A DNA stretch of 64,000 nt. It comes from Hysterangium stoloniferum (taxonomy: Eukaryota > Basidiomycota > Agaricomycetes > Hysterangiales > Hysterangiaceae). How positions within the stretch are numbered: the stretch's first letter is position 1; each line of letters begins with the position of its first letter. The notes below the pieces were generated by a model. That model was not told the DNA's origin, did no database searches, and saw nothing but the letters and a program-made list of their open reading frames with translations. The DNA is taken from assembly GCA_015178975.1 (NCBI GenBank), contig WHVD01000122.1:186001-250000 (forward strand), read 5' to 3'. This document shows positions 46,224-57,087 of the stretch, piece after piece. The position numbers and the translations under genes were made by a program.

Positions 46224-48912
46224 CTATGTCAAAGTAACATTGACTCCTTGCGCAATTCTTTTACCTGTTGAAAGCGATAAACTTTCAAACGGAGCAGGCC
46301 AAGGTGTACACACATACCCAATTCTCTATCTGCACGTGAAAACACATTCGCCTGACGTAGGCGAATGTCTGGGGAGATAACTTGGCCAAGATGTCCGACG
46401 ACATTATCCACAAAATTGTTTTGGTCTGTTTGGGACATATTCCCCCACTATAGCCTTGTCAGTGTTTTAATCGAAGAAAATAAGCATAAACATCTCACGA
46501 AGTATCTTGGCCATTCAAAATCGATATCAGAAATCGTACTGAGATACCGCACAGCGCTGCCAATCCAGAGTGTGTGATTATCATAGTACGGGCGGTTGGG
46601 CAAATTGAGAGGTTGAACGGTAGATGGATAATTTGGGCGTGAGCCTTGATTGCCATCCACATTCATGTGACCATCCCTTTGGAAATTGGCGACAGGATTC
46701 AAGGGGCAATTAACCTGGTATCGCATTAAGTTTTGAGCTGCTCTTGTTGTGCAGATACAGCGACGACTTACAGGGATTTGTTGGTAATTTACACCAAGGC
46801 TGTGAAAAGAGTTTGAGGATCATCCTAAATTCATCTCAATGATAAACCACAATCACCGATAACGATGAGCATCTTGATGATGAAACCATGAGACGGGTCT
46901 AAAGGATCAGTGCTATGTTCTACTTACCAGGATACGAGAACAGACGAGATTGAAGAACGGGGTCTGCGGACGGCTCCCAGCCCTCAACCTGTCTAATCTT
47001 AGCTATATTGTTTCATAAATTAAATGGGAATTTATATACCATGTGGCTTGGAGAAAAACCAGCTTGCTCGATCTCCGCAAAGTAATTCGCACTTGGGATT
47101 GGTGTAAGTTTGTATCAGTCAACGAGTGAACAACCAATTACGGATTTTGGGTAAGATGTAGGCGACCGACTTCGTGAAGAGGTACGTCTTTTGGATCCCA
47201 TTCTGGGATAATTCGTATGAGACAGAGCACACGTATATGAATGCTTTAGTTACCCTTGGTTAAATCGAGTACGTTATCTGTTACCATTGGGTTGAGCCAT
47301 GGTAAGCAAATATCGAGAAAAACGTACACCTATACTTCTCTGCTTCATCTGCAGTCAAGACCTGGAAATATGCAGTCCATGAAGGGGTATCGCCTTGTTC
47401 GATCGCCTCGTATAGGTCTTGCGTTAAGAAGTCAGGGTTGCTCCCGGACAGCTCAGTAGCTTCTGAATTGGTATGATTGCGAATGCCTTGGTCGCTGTAG
47501 AGCGAGACTTTGACGTAGACGAATGAACCATCCGTGTGAACTGTTGGACGTTATGAATGTGGTTTTGAATAGTATATGGGAGGGAATTCACCAAGTCGAT
47601 ATGAATGTCCGCTCCAACCATTCATGAAACTATGGGTGGTCGGTTTACCTCTTATGAATAATATTTATAGCTTACCGAAAGCCTGCGGGAGTACCTAAAT
47701 CACTAAAGAGTCGCATTACCTGATATAGCGACTCGGGATTGGACGATAGGTAGTCTGGAATGAAGCAAACGAAGTCCTTCAGCTTGTATGTGACTGTCAA
47801 ACATTTACATACCCCAAAACATCTACGTAAGCGGGTTAGTTACCAGGGGCATGGGGGATAGTAGGACAGTGACATACATCGTGGTCCTTCAGATTGGTTT
47901 GGGGGTTTCGCTTCTGTGTATGAATGAAATCTGTGTTACATTTAGCATTCGAGAACATTAGAGAGAATTTGGCCCTCACTCACTGGGAAACTTGGCAGGA
48001 TCGCGAATAAAAAACACTGGAAGATTGTTCTTAACACAGTGTATGTCAATGGTGAGGTAACGTACCAGGAGTATTGTTGAAAACCTGAAATAAAAAACGT
48101 TAAACATCGAGGCTACGGTGTACTCAGCAATAATATAATACCCAGTCTAATATGCCTTTCTTTGTGCGCAATCTATAATTACACAGGACAGTCAGTGAGT
48201 TCGACAATGCATTGATGACGGGTACTTGCTTGATCGAGAATCCACGTGGGTCACGCGCAGCATCACTAGAGCCTTTTTCACCCCCGACAGTTGAGAATCT
48301 CACTGTTACCGGTGTTCGCTCCCCCACACGTTGAAAAAGGTCTGCCATTGTGTATTGCTTTGCAAACTAGGATATACTAGTCAATCCGGTGGTTAACATT
48401 TTCAGGTCAGGGATACGCACGTCTGTCGTGGTTTCAAAATAACCGTGAGCACCTGCCCCCTTTGCATGTACGACACGCTCAGGCTTCATAGGATATTAGA
48501 ACAATGGGAGAAGATACTTCATTGTTTCAGTCTTACAATGCGTTCCCTTGCAAAATGAGCAAGACTTTCAATCTACAGGCAGTTAAACCAAAACTACAGT
48601 TAAAGGCCGCAAAAAAATTGACTTACTAGATGGAAATCTTGTAACAGAAGAGGTCCAGTTTCGCTAATCCTCTGAGCTTCATATGGCTGGGGATATCTGG
48701 ATAATATTAGTGTATGCGGCTATAAAGCAGGAATTGTCTTACGGAACACCACCTCCAGTGGTATATTCGAGATCTTGCGGCGGCTTACTAGCAGTGGAGT
48801 CCTGAAGACCAGGACCATCAAAAATATCAAAGGCAAAGCTTATATCCGGACTCGCAAAGACAAAAACAACTGGAAGGCCCAAGGCGAGACTGTAGAGACT
48901 AAAGCACCTCAT
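46224..48912 (-). CDS. Catalase, small-subunit clade, with N-terminal signal peptide
   Basis: Heme enzyme that splits hydrogen peroxide into water and oxygen. I spliced 22 exons into an open frame of roughly 500 residues. The start [20 protein letters not shown] looks like a secretion signal. Core motifs: [20 protein letters not shown] with the distal His, [20 protein letters not shown] and ARDPRGF, VFNNTP and [20 protein letters not shown] with the catalytic Asn, [67 protein letters not shown], and RLFSYPDAHRYRLG with the proximal Tyr heme ligand. It ends [17 protein letters not shown]. Two exons are tiny (10 bases at 47813-47822, 16 bases at 46857-46872) and one intron starts with GC (GCAAGT after FSIK). 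HMNG of most relatives is FMNG here. All junctions keep frame. A secreted catalase would fit an oxidative wood- or litter-decay role beside the laccase. Confidence 0.9.
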
Positions 48913-49589
48913 AGCTCCTGGGGAGAAGGAGTGAATGCGAACGGGGCCGCAAATGCATGGCCTTAAGTACTTAAGTACAAGAGGGTCGGTTGACAGCGCT
49001 CGGCGAAAGAATACCTTATATCATATCGGTAGCCGATAAAGTATATCGGAATTGAAAACAACTAATTAAGTTGATTAAGGCGTAATCCCATGATTAAAAC
49101 CTAAGTTAAAATTTACGAGCGCTCAGAGGCTTTCGGAGCGCCTGGGTTTTCTCATTTGGTAAATTCGATGGAGGGAGTCTTAGGTACATAATGCAACTTA
49201 CGGCAAAAAGGAGTCATATTTATACTTACAAAAGATTGCTCAGGGTTTGAGACCATGTTGGCCAGCACATACTGGTATCATGTTGCCGCAATCGTACGGG
49301 GACAAATTTGGGAGTGATGTATACTTATCCGTTTCTTTTTTTTTTCTTTCTTTTTTTCTTTTTCTTTTTCTTTTTTCTTTTTGATGATCTTCGTGTCGAT
49401 TATTCAGACTCCCAAACACCTGGTAGGTGCCCGTTTTAAACGGCTGAAAAACACCTTGTTGAAATCAATCTCAAAGCTCACAAGAATAATAACCAAATAT
49501 ATATAATCTCCGTCTGGCTTCTGTGTCTCGTAGGAAGAAAACGTTACATGAACTATATATATCTAAAATATCTTATTGGTGGCACAACC
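48913..49589. other. Catalase 5' flank with a pyrimidine tract
   Basis: Promoter side of the catalase gene. A run of C and T about 50 bases long (49332-49382, nearly all T with some C) is the most visible feature. No gene is supported. Confidence 0.45.
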
Positions 49590-50190
49590 CGTGGCAACAC
49601 ATGGAAAAACAGGCCGCTCCGTATCCATGGTTTCGTGAGTAGTGCTAAACTGATAATATTTTTTCTCAATGAGCTTCATGGGTTGGCGCAAATATGTCGG
49701 GGTTTCGAAAAGACACGTTCAACGGAGACGCTAATTGCTGGAATGGCAAGATACTCTTGAGCCATCATGTAAGGCGATTGTTGGAGATTCAGTAGCACGG
49801 ATCTAATGGCAGCATTTAGAATTCATTCAAGAATGAGGTAAGACCTTTTACCATAAGTGTGGGTTTAACATTGAGCCAAGAGCTCATTATTCCTCTCTGA
49901 ACCTTCTTGTCACTTCATTGGTGCAGATTCAAACCCCCAAGATACCGATCCAACTCATCGGCGAGTTTCTTCCCGTGGGGTGCGCTTCGAAATTGTAAGT
50001 GGACGGGTCGCCAGAAGGGGCACGCGCTAGCGGAGAGTGACGGCACTCTTGCGGCAGGTCCTGCGATTAAGGTTTCAGAGCAATGACTGCAGTTAATGTC
50101 TCAGGGTAGGTCTCGGCGAAATATCGAAAACTTTGCAGTACCGATGGTTTCCTCTTGCGCTTGCGCAGCTAAATCTTCAAGGATGAGCTA
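49590..50190 (+). repeat. Duplicated block 1, remnant of an F-box-like gene
   Basis: Clearly similar, in the opposite orientation, to 54050-54660. Coding-like words include NRPLRIH and NELHGLAQICRGFEK, against NRPLRIH and NELRCLAQICRDFEQ in the other copy. The NELxxLAxxCRxFE pattern recalls the F-box region of basidiomycete proteins. Downstream words such as GATCCAACTCATCG, GGCGAAATATCGAAAA and GATGGTT/CTCTTGCGC also match. Neither copy holds a full gene. Confidence 0.65.
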
Positions 50191-51877
50191 TTAATCTCAA
50201 GCGTTAATGAAAGTATTTGCAACTGATAATTATTAGCTCCGGAATGATCTGGACATCAACTCCGCATATTATTTATCGTCAATCAAAATATTATCTCAAT
50301 GTGTGACCTAAAATGTGACAGCTGTGATATTGTGCGACATTGGATGGATTTCAAGCTGCATGTAGCACTGTGGACGTGCCATGGTTATGGTTAATTATGT
50401 ATCAGTATCAGTATTTGTTGATTTGTGATGGTCTGTGCATTTGTCTTGGTGAGTCCAAAATTGTGTAGGTTATAATATTACAGTTTGTATTTGCACCACC
50501 TCAGTGCTCGTGTTACTTCCGCTGATGTATGTTCATAGATATGATGTTCTGATAGTTTTCAGTGTGTATATTAGTTCCCCATTATCATCACATTTGCTTT
50601 CCTTCAGAAAACATTGGCAATGCTACCAGCAATGAGGACCTTCTGTTGACTGTTGACTGGAGAGTGTTTTTCTCAACGGTCTTGACTGTGTGACAGACAT
50701 GCTTTGACAAATGTTGAAAATTAGGTACCACAGGCACCAATATTATCCAACATAATACCGGATCAAAAAATGCTAATATACATTAGTTGCAAATACTCTC
50801 TAATAGAATTAAATTAATTATGTTGGTAGCCTCAATGGTGTAGCCTTCTATCTACTGTATAACTACAGTGTACATAACTCAGGTGATGAGGGGCTCTACA
50901 AAATCATATACAAATACGGTTGGAACTTATAAAATGGTTATATAGATAGAAAGGTTGGAGTCTAAGTCATACATCTGGTAGAAGTATAGTATACGTAAGT
51001 GTGAGTGTCCATCACTGGGTGGATCCATGTATACCAAACGCGATGGTACTATACATATATTTTACAATATTAATATTACCCGAAAAAATGTATCTACCGT
51101 CAATAAAGAAAATAAATGAAGTTTTCTTACCAAAACTTTGCTTGGTTTCCTTAGGGACGAATTGGTGGATGTATTTTGCTTGCCTTGTCCGGCCTTTTCG
51201 GTGATCTAAATTTAACAATACCATGTTTGCCTCCACGGATCTGTGCACATATCGCCGCTGTATTACAAATTTCGAATATGTATCAAAGGAGACGAACCAC
51301 ATAATTTTGTCGTCTGATCGCATTCTTAGGCTCTACGTCATTTGATAATCGGGACAGGTGCTTAATGATCTTCCGGTGCATGTCAAATAAACAGGTACGG
51401 AGCTGCCGCCACTCAGCCATTGTAAAACGAGAAGAGTGCGTGTAACCACAGAGTGAGGGCCTTTGAACGTCGCTGGCAATCCACAAGGCGCGGGCCGACC
51501 TATTAGGATCATTAGACTCTGGTGTGTAGTTAGTTATTCATGTCCAAAGAGGTTTTTTCAGGCATATTACTTCCCATTACGGATGAAAAATTCGACATCA
51601 GGTTGAACCGGCACGTAGTCAAAATTATAGTATGATTCTACCTGGTGTAGAGCGTCTATACACTGAAAACGCCCTCCTCATATGTCATCCAAGTTGCCAA
51701 ATTACCTAAAACATGATTAGTGGGTCGCTGTTTGCATTGTGGTTGCTTTCCTCTGACGTAAAAGTGGTTCGATATTACACGAAGGTTGGCATATCTAATC
51801 GGTTATATTTATTTCATGCCTTTGCATTTTCGCCCGCCTTTCGTCTCACCAGTGATTGGAAGAATATACACGACAAC
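50191..51877. other. AT-rich spacer
   Basis: No gene supported in 1.7 kb. Overlapping minus-strand frames at 51012-51323 and 51283-51486 are open but change frame and have no known motif. The last 180 bases match the promoter side of the intact cerato-platanin gene. Confidence 0.4.
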
Positions 51878-52319
51878 ATGATGTTTTTCGTACGCCTCAT
51901 TCTCCTCATATCCGCTGTGGTTGCCAGCGTGAGGACACTGTATACGTCCAAGCCGATTTCCCCGTCAACATGACTGTCTGTTGGAATGTGAAGGCATGGA
52001 GGAAATATACTAACCTCGAATCAATCCCTTGCTTTCCGTACATTGGCGGGTCCTACAATGTTACGTTAAATAACACGCATTGTTGTGGGAACTGCTGGAA
52101 CCTTACGTTTAATGGAGAGGCTGTATATGTGCGTGCCGATCCCTTTCTCTGTGATTTCGCTCACTCACGCATATCACTAGATCACTGTTGTAGTGCGGCC
52201 GCTAGGTTTACATTGTTCTACCTGAACTAGTCAAATTGACAGACGGTGACGGAGAGGTGATGGGAGTTGTCCATGGCAAAGCTCAACTGGTCGAAGAAAA
52301 ATATTGCCATGAATCGTGA
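51878..52319 (+). pseudogene. Cerato-platanin pseudogene
   Basis: A broken relative of the gene at 55700. It opens with a signal peptide (MMFFVRLILLISAVVASVR); after VR the continuation TVYVQADFPVNMTVC lies in another frame, so a small indel separates them. Then come LESIPCFPYIGGSYNVTLNN and CCGNCWNLTFNGEAVY, followed by an intron-like stretch with the same donor site as in the intact gene. In the second exon the first codons contain a stop, and the end reads LTDGDGEVMGVVHGKAQLVE then EKYCHES. The last part matches LTNGEAAEVGVIEGTVQEVR of the intact gene. At least two faults make it non-functional as it stands. Confidence 0.75.
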
Positions 52320-52894
52320 TGTACAGAGTACGTCTGTTTGTGGATGTTCACCCGCTTTTTTTACGAGATACACGTTGATCGGGGTTTCTTTAGTGGTGCT
52401 AGATTTAGCACTGCTTTGTCGAATTGTTCCATGAGCGTTGAAAAGACTCCGCCTAGTGTCCACTACTCGGGTTGTCAGATTCTCATACTCACGAGTAAAG
52501 TTCATCAAATAACCCTACGCCCCATTAGGACGATACCGAGAGAAGTACGCCAGTACGTACTATGTGAAAGCCTAAGGACTGATCTTGGATATGGTCCTCA
52601 ATGCGATATACATTCCTTGTACAGATGAGGCTGCTCCCTCCCCACTCCGCCCGCATGCCCCAAAATAGAACGAAAATATATTGGCCCGCCGGCATACCGC
52701 CGGACAACTAGTCGATACAGCACAATGTGCTCAGCATGTCCACGCGCGGGCCGAGAGGGTTTGTTGTACCTACACGGTTGTTCGAGTAAATGATTGTAAC
52801 CCAAAAAATCTTATTGCTATAATATGGCGGCGGCGATGTACTACTACTCGCCAATTATACATGATACATCAACAACTCAACTACAGAAGGATTT
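52320..52894. other. Duplicated flank of the cerato-platanin pseudogene
   Basis: Words here (CACGTTGATCGGGGTTT near 52371; GATCTTGGATATGGTCCT near 52580; CTCCGCC and CATGCCCCA near 52645) recur downstream of the intact gene at about 56205, 56390 and 56450. The duplicated unit thus covers the gene and some 400 bases beyond it. Confidence 0.55.
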
Positions 52895-53253
52895 ACCCGT
52901 GACGATGTTCGCAATGAACACCACATTAGTACACCTTCCACGAGCTGATTTCTTAGAACATCGGCCGGCAGCGACAGCTTGGGAAAAGGGGTATTCATCC
53001 ACGAATACAGCTACAGTCGTTCTTCTGCAAAGGCTTGGTTTAACCATGCGATCTATTGAAAACGAGGGCACAATTACGAAGAATGGTCTCGCTGCGGATC
53101 TGCTCCTTGAACTTGGGTACGAGACGGACGACACGATTGTGCGCACGAGGGAGCGGCTGTGCCTTACATGTGTAGAGAGCAGGTGGCGCTGACGATAGAT
53201 GTATGCTTCGTGGATACGAAGTGGGAGATTCTGTTGCTTGTGCAAGTGCCTTA
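52895..53253 (+). pseudogene. Fragment of a basidiomycete protein family with a nuclease-like core
   Basis: Reads from KDLPVTMFAMNTTLVHLPRA through LLLELGYETDDTIVRTRERL, then after a frame change EQVALTIDVCFVDTKWEILL and LVQVP, and stops. In the related family, as I recall it, this part reads ICGE-x-AQTDVC-x-D-x-ILLLVQEDK and continues for another 100-150 residues; the TDVC...LLVQEDK arrangement resembles the PD-(D/E)XK fold. Here the EDK part and everything after it is gone. This is a truncated, shifted remnant. The family assignment is from memory and tentative. Confidence 0.4.
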
Positions 53254-54049
53254 ATGCGCATTACGCCGTCCGAGGCACATATCGCGTGCGCCATCGCCGT
53301 AACTTGTTAGCCAAATTAGAAAAGCTGCAATATTCAAGTGAGTTAGACTCTCAAGCATGCTTTCTAACAGACAACCGTGATATATTAAGTGCTAGATTAT
53401 AGATCTCTTTTAGTGTAATCGACCCATGTCATGCGCTAGCGCACACTAACATCATTTCAGTACCAGATTGTGGATATATAGGTATTATTCAATATCATCA
53501 GTGCAACTTCCTCTACTTATTACAATTGCAAAAGGCTCAAACGCTAGGTAAAAGGAGTTGTATCCTCCCAAGCAAATCCTCCGTTCACTCACTAGTCCAC
53601 GCTTTCCCACGCGGCTGAGATCAGCACCCCAAGACAAATTTTCACTCTTTCAATAGAGTCCTCATCGGTATCTTGAACTTAAAGGCCGTACTTCCGTGCT
53701 GGGCAAGTAACGCCGCTTCCAAGTCCGAATACAGTCATGTTCTTACGCATCGTATCAGGATTTTCCTGTGAAATTTATAGGCCTGACCCGTCGATCGAGA
53801 TAGCCCAAAGCCCAAGGTCTGCATTTACCCTGATTTCTACTTTCCGAAGCGTCCCCAGGCTCATCTGGAAACTCAAGCCTAAGGCTCCAGCCGTTCTATC
53901 TGTATAACCATCTTAAATACTTTAAACGGTATGTGTATTCGTTCATGTCTAGCCCCTCGTCACTTGAGTCATGTACACTGTAGTTATAGTATACGGATGG
54001 CTACACGGCTGAGGCCAAGAACGTAATAGAAGCCTGAGGCTATTAATAG
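53254..54049. other. Spacer with a short duplicated segment
   Basis: About 53640-53900 is similar in the same orientation to 56870-57060, but with the two halves in a different order (TCCAAGTCCGAATACAG with GATTTTCCTGT, then CAAAGCCCAAGGTC). The second copy directly precedes the AT-hook gene. No gene is supported here. Confidence 0.45.
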
Positions 54050-54660
54050 CTTATCCTGGAGGTTCGGCCGCGCAAGAGGAACCATCAATACTGCAAAAGT
54101 TGTTTTTCGATATTTCGCCCAGACCTAGCCTACCTCGAAATGTCAACGGCTACACTAATTGCTCCGAAACCCGTAACAACGCCGTCGTTCCTCACTCACC
54201 AGCATGTGCCTCCCCCAGCGACCCGCCATTGCCATTGCCGCTATAGTTTGGAAGCGCACCCCACTCGTCGATGAGTTGGATCAATATCTTAAGTTTAATG
54301 CACCAATCATGAAGCGGCAATAAGGCTCAGAGGGGAGTTCGAATAATGAGCCGTCTGCCCAAGAGGTAATGTTGTTAAACCCACTTTTATGGTGGAAGGT
54401 CAGTACTTCATTCACTACTTGCTTTTGAATGGTATAAATACTGCTGTCAGATCCATACTACTGAATTCCCAACCATCACTCAGATGGCTCGAGACTACCT
54501 TGCTATTCCAGAAACTAGCGTGTTCTGCCGGCGAACATTTCTGCTCGAAATCCCGACATATTTGCGCTAAGCAACGAAGCTCATTAAAGGAAAAGACCAT
54601 CGTAGTGGCACTAATCACCTTGAAAGCATGGATACGGAGGGGTCTGTTTGACATGATGCA
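54050..54660 (-). repeat. Duplicated block 2, remnant of an F-box-like gene
   Basis: Inverted partner of 49590-50190. This copy keeps a longer open stretch at 54415-54654 (NRPLRIHAFKVISATTMVFS, NELRCLAQICRDFEQKCSPA). It still lacks a recognisable full domain and has no clear splice structure. Confidence 0.65.
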
Positions 54661-55399
54661 GAAAGAGGTCCTGCGAGGGAAGCATGGTGATAACGGAAAA
54701 ATGATAGCCTTACAACAACTGTATATGTTCTGAATATATATGGCCCGTTATACTGTTTGGTCGTCCGTATCTATATATTTGACTTCTGGGGGGTAAACGT
54801 GTACCCAACGGTTGCCTAGTATATACTGGAATTGATTCATGCGTTCTGCGAATATCTCGACTAGTTATAGATTTGTACAATATTTCTATTCTCCGTGGTC
54901 CTTGGCATCTATATCATGTCATGACTTTTTTTTCTGGTGCAGTCATCCATAAGTTTATTCAATTACAAACATGTTCAACGACTTCAGACTCGGATCGTGA
55001 CCTCCTCAACTTTCTCATCAAAGTCACTCTCAACCACTTCCTTTGCAAATGGACGACACATGGCAATTACTAGATTCTCATATCCGCTTTCGCCTCCCAC
55101 GTTTTCTGCCACAAGCACAAGTCTAAGTCTATTAACTACCCCGTTTGATCTCACTTCACGCTTCCAAGCTACATCTGGTTATGTATGTGGTAAGCATCCT
55201 TGTTGTCCTGGCTTCAACCGAGCCGTGTTCTCGTTCTCTGAGGCTGCAAGCATGCTTACAAAGTCTCAACATCCTCCTCTTTTATCAATTAAAACGGCAC
55301 GTATTCGAATCAGCGGTTTTAAAGTGTAATATTATCCCATATTTAAACTTGAGTACTTCCACATGCTTTAAGATGTGAAGCGATATCCCATATTATTCA
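54661..55399. other. Spacer
   Basis: No supported feature; plus-strand frames at 54937-55329 look like chance. A T-rich run lies near 54924. Confidence 0.35.
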
Positions 55400-55610
55400 A
55401 AATTCCAATTGTGAGTCGTTGTTCGCATCGTGGCCGGCTTCTCTTTGACTAAAAAAAAAATGCTCCGATGAAGCATGCTTCATACCATGTGTAGATATGT
55501 CAGCAAGTTTCTCAACTTGTCTAAAATCCGATTAGTGAGCTCATTATTTGCGTCGTGGTCCGTCTTTCTGTCTGAAAAAAATGGTACGATGCTCCTCGAG
55601 TTACGACATA
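55400..55610 (+). promoter_or_regulatory. Tandemly repeated upstream segment of the cerato-platanin gene
   Basis: A segment of about 75 bp occurs twice, around 55398-55470 and 55518-55600 (TTGTGAGTCGTTGTTCGCAT and TAGTGAGCTCATTATTTGCG, each followed by CGTGG-C, TCT-TGACT/TGTCT, a run of A and a GCTCC word). A related single segment precedes the pseudogene near 51715-51770. It is probably regulatory sequence amplified in the promoter. Confidence 0.55.
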
Positions 55611-55699
55611 TATAATTCGCCACACTCCTCATGCCTCCATCACCTTGCCTCGCTTTTATTCTTACCTCACAAGTAACAAGAGCAATTATACGCGACAAC

Positions 55700-56149
55700 A
55701 TGATGGTTTTTTTCCGCACCCTCATCCTCGCACTCTCCGTTGCGGCTGTGAGGATTACCTACAATCCAGTATACGATAACGGAACATTCCCCGTGAATGC
55801 AACCTCCTGTGCTGGTGCTAAGGGGGTGTCGAAATTTACCACCTTCGACTCTATCCCTAGTTTCGCTCGCATTGCTGCAGCCAACGTTGTTTCGGGGATT
55901 AATAAGGAATATTGCGGGAGCTGCTGGGCAGTTCTTTCCGAGGGAAATATTATATATGTGTGTGCGGATTCCTTTCTTTCTGATTTCGCTTAATTGGGAC
56001 TCGTGTAGGTCACTGTAGTCGATAGGGCGAGCGCTGGGTGGACCATTTCTGAAGCTGCGTTGAACGATTTGACGAATGGTGAGGCAGCTGAGGTAGGCGT
56101 TATCGAAGGCACAGTTCAGGAGGTCAGAGCCAAATATTGCGGATTGTAG
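55700..56149 (+). CDS. Cerato-platanin family secreted protein
   Basis: Small secreted cysteine-rich protein; members loosen cell walls or bind chitin oligomers, and some act as elicitors. Two exons (55700-55957, 56009-56149) with a 51-base intron sum to 399 bases, 132 residues. Signal peptide MMVFFRTLILALSVAA, then the family start VRITYNPVYDNGTFPVNATS, FTTFDSIPSFARIAAANVVS, YCGSCWAV, and after the intron YVTVVDRASAGWTISEAALN ending VQEVRAKYCGL. The four conserved cysteines are all there (ATSC, EYC, GSC, KYC). Length is slightly below the usual 135-150. The start could equally be the second Met (55703). The frame is intact. Upstream DNA has duplicated segments; a pseudogene copy lies 3.8 kb to the left. 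Confidence 0.9.
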
Positions 56150-57087
56150 TGATCTCGGGTCGATCCCGTCTGTGAGTAGTCACTAGTCTTTATTATTAGA
56201 CATGTGTTGATCGGGGTTTTTCTTCATGAGATGTGACTTCATTTCTTGCAGACAAAATTCCTTATGTCAAATTGTATAGCGATCAATAAAAGTTCGTCTT
56301 CCAGTAGTACCCGGTCCGTCGCTTTCTCATAGTTGTGACAACATTTATCAAACAAAGCCACTCCTCAATTATGACAGTTCGATCTCGGATATGTCCTTAT
56401 TGAAATATCCACTACTAATACTTACGCGGGTGACGTTGCTTCTCACTCCGCCATGTCCCCATCATACCAGCAGCCGTAGAACGCTATAAGATAATATGCT
56501 CTCCACACGGTGTGCACTTCAAAGCGGAAATTATCTGTTTGACTTACGTGGTAGCTCGATGCTAATTCAAGAATCCACGTTGTCTAAATGACTATGAGAG
56601 CGATGTATCACTCATTCACCATACACGAGGTCCAGTGATTGAGAATGTGTTCAATAAATGAGAGTGCGTCCTGTAGGCGCGTTTTCGTACGACAAGTCAG
56701 TGGTTCATTGTACGTTCTAATTCGCATAATCCTGGCCTTACAATCCTCTGGAGCTTGTTACTGACGACAAGTGACGACCCAGTTCCTTATAAAAGGCCCC
56801 TTTCAGTCATACGATTTGTTCCACACAACCTACCCTTCCTTACCTTCTGCCAATAACACCCCCATATCTGTGTGCTCACTCGTTTGTTCGAGAATCCCCC
56901 AAAGCCTAAGGTCCCCACCCTCTTCAGGCTCTTCCTCATACTTATCTTGAAACTTATAGCCAGAACCTCCATGCTTAAGCGACGCGGCGTCCAAGTCCGA
57001 ATACAGAGATGTTCCTACGAATCGCACCGGGATTTTCCTGTTAAATCTACAGGCGCAGATGAAACAGCCGACGCCAAAGGGCTGGCA
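56150..57087. other. Flank of the cerato-platanin gene; open frames of unknown value
   Basis: The first 350 bases are the duplicated downstream flank. A minus-strand frame at 56787-57114 is open for 94 codons (FNRKIPVRFVGTSLYSDLDA) and a related frame exists in the copy at 53640-53900, so it may be a remnant of a real gene of unknown family. Confidence 0.4.
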
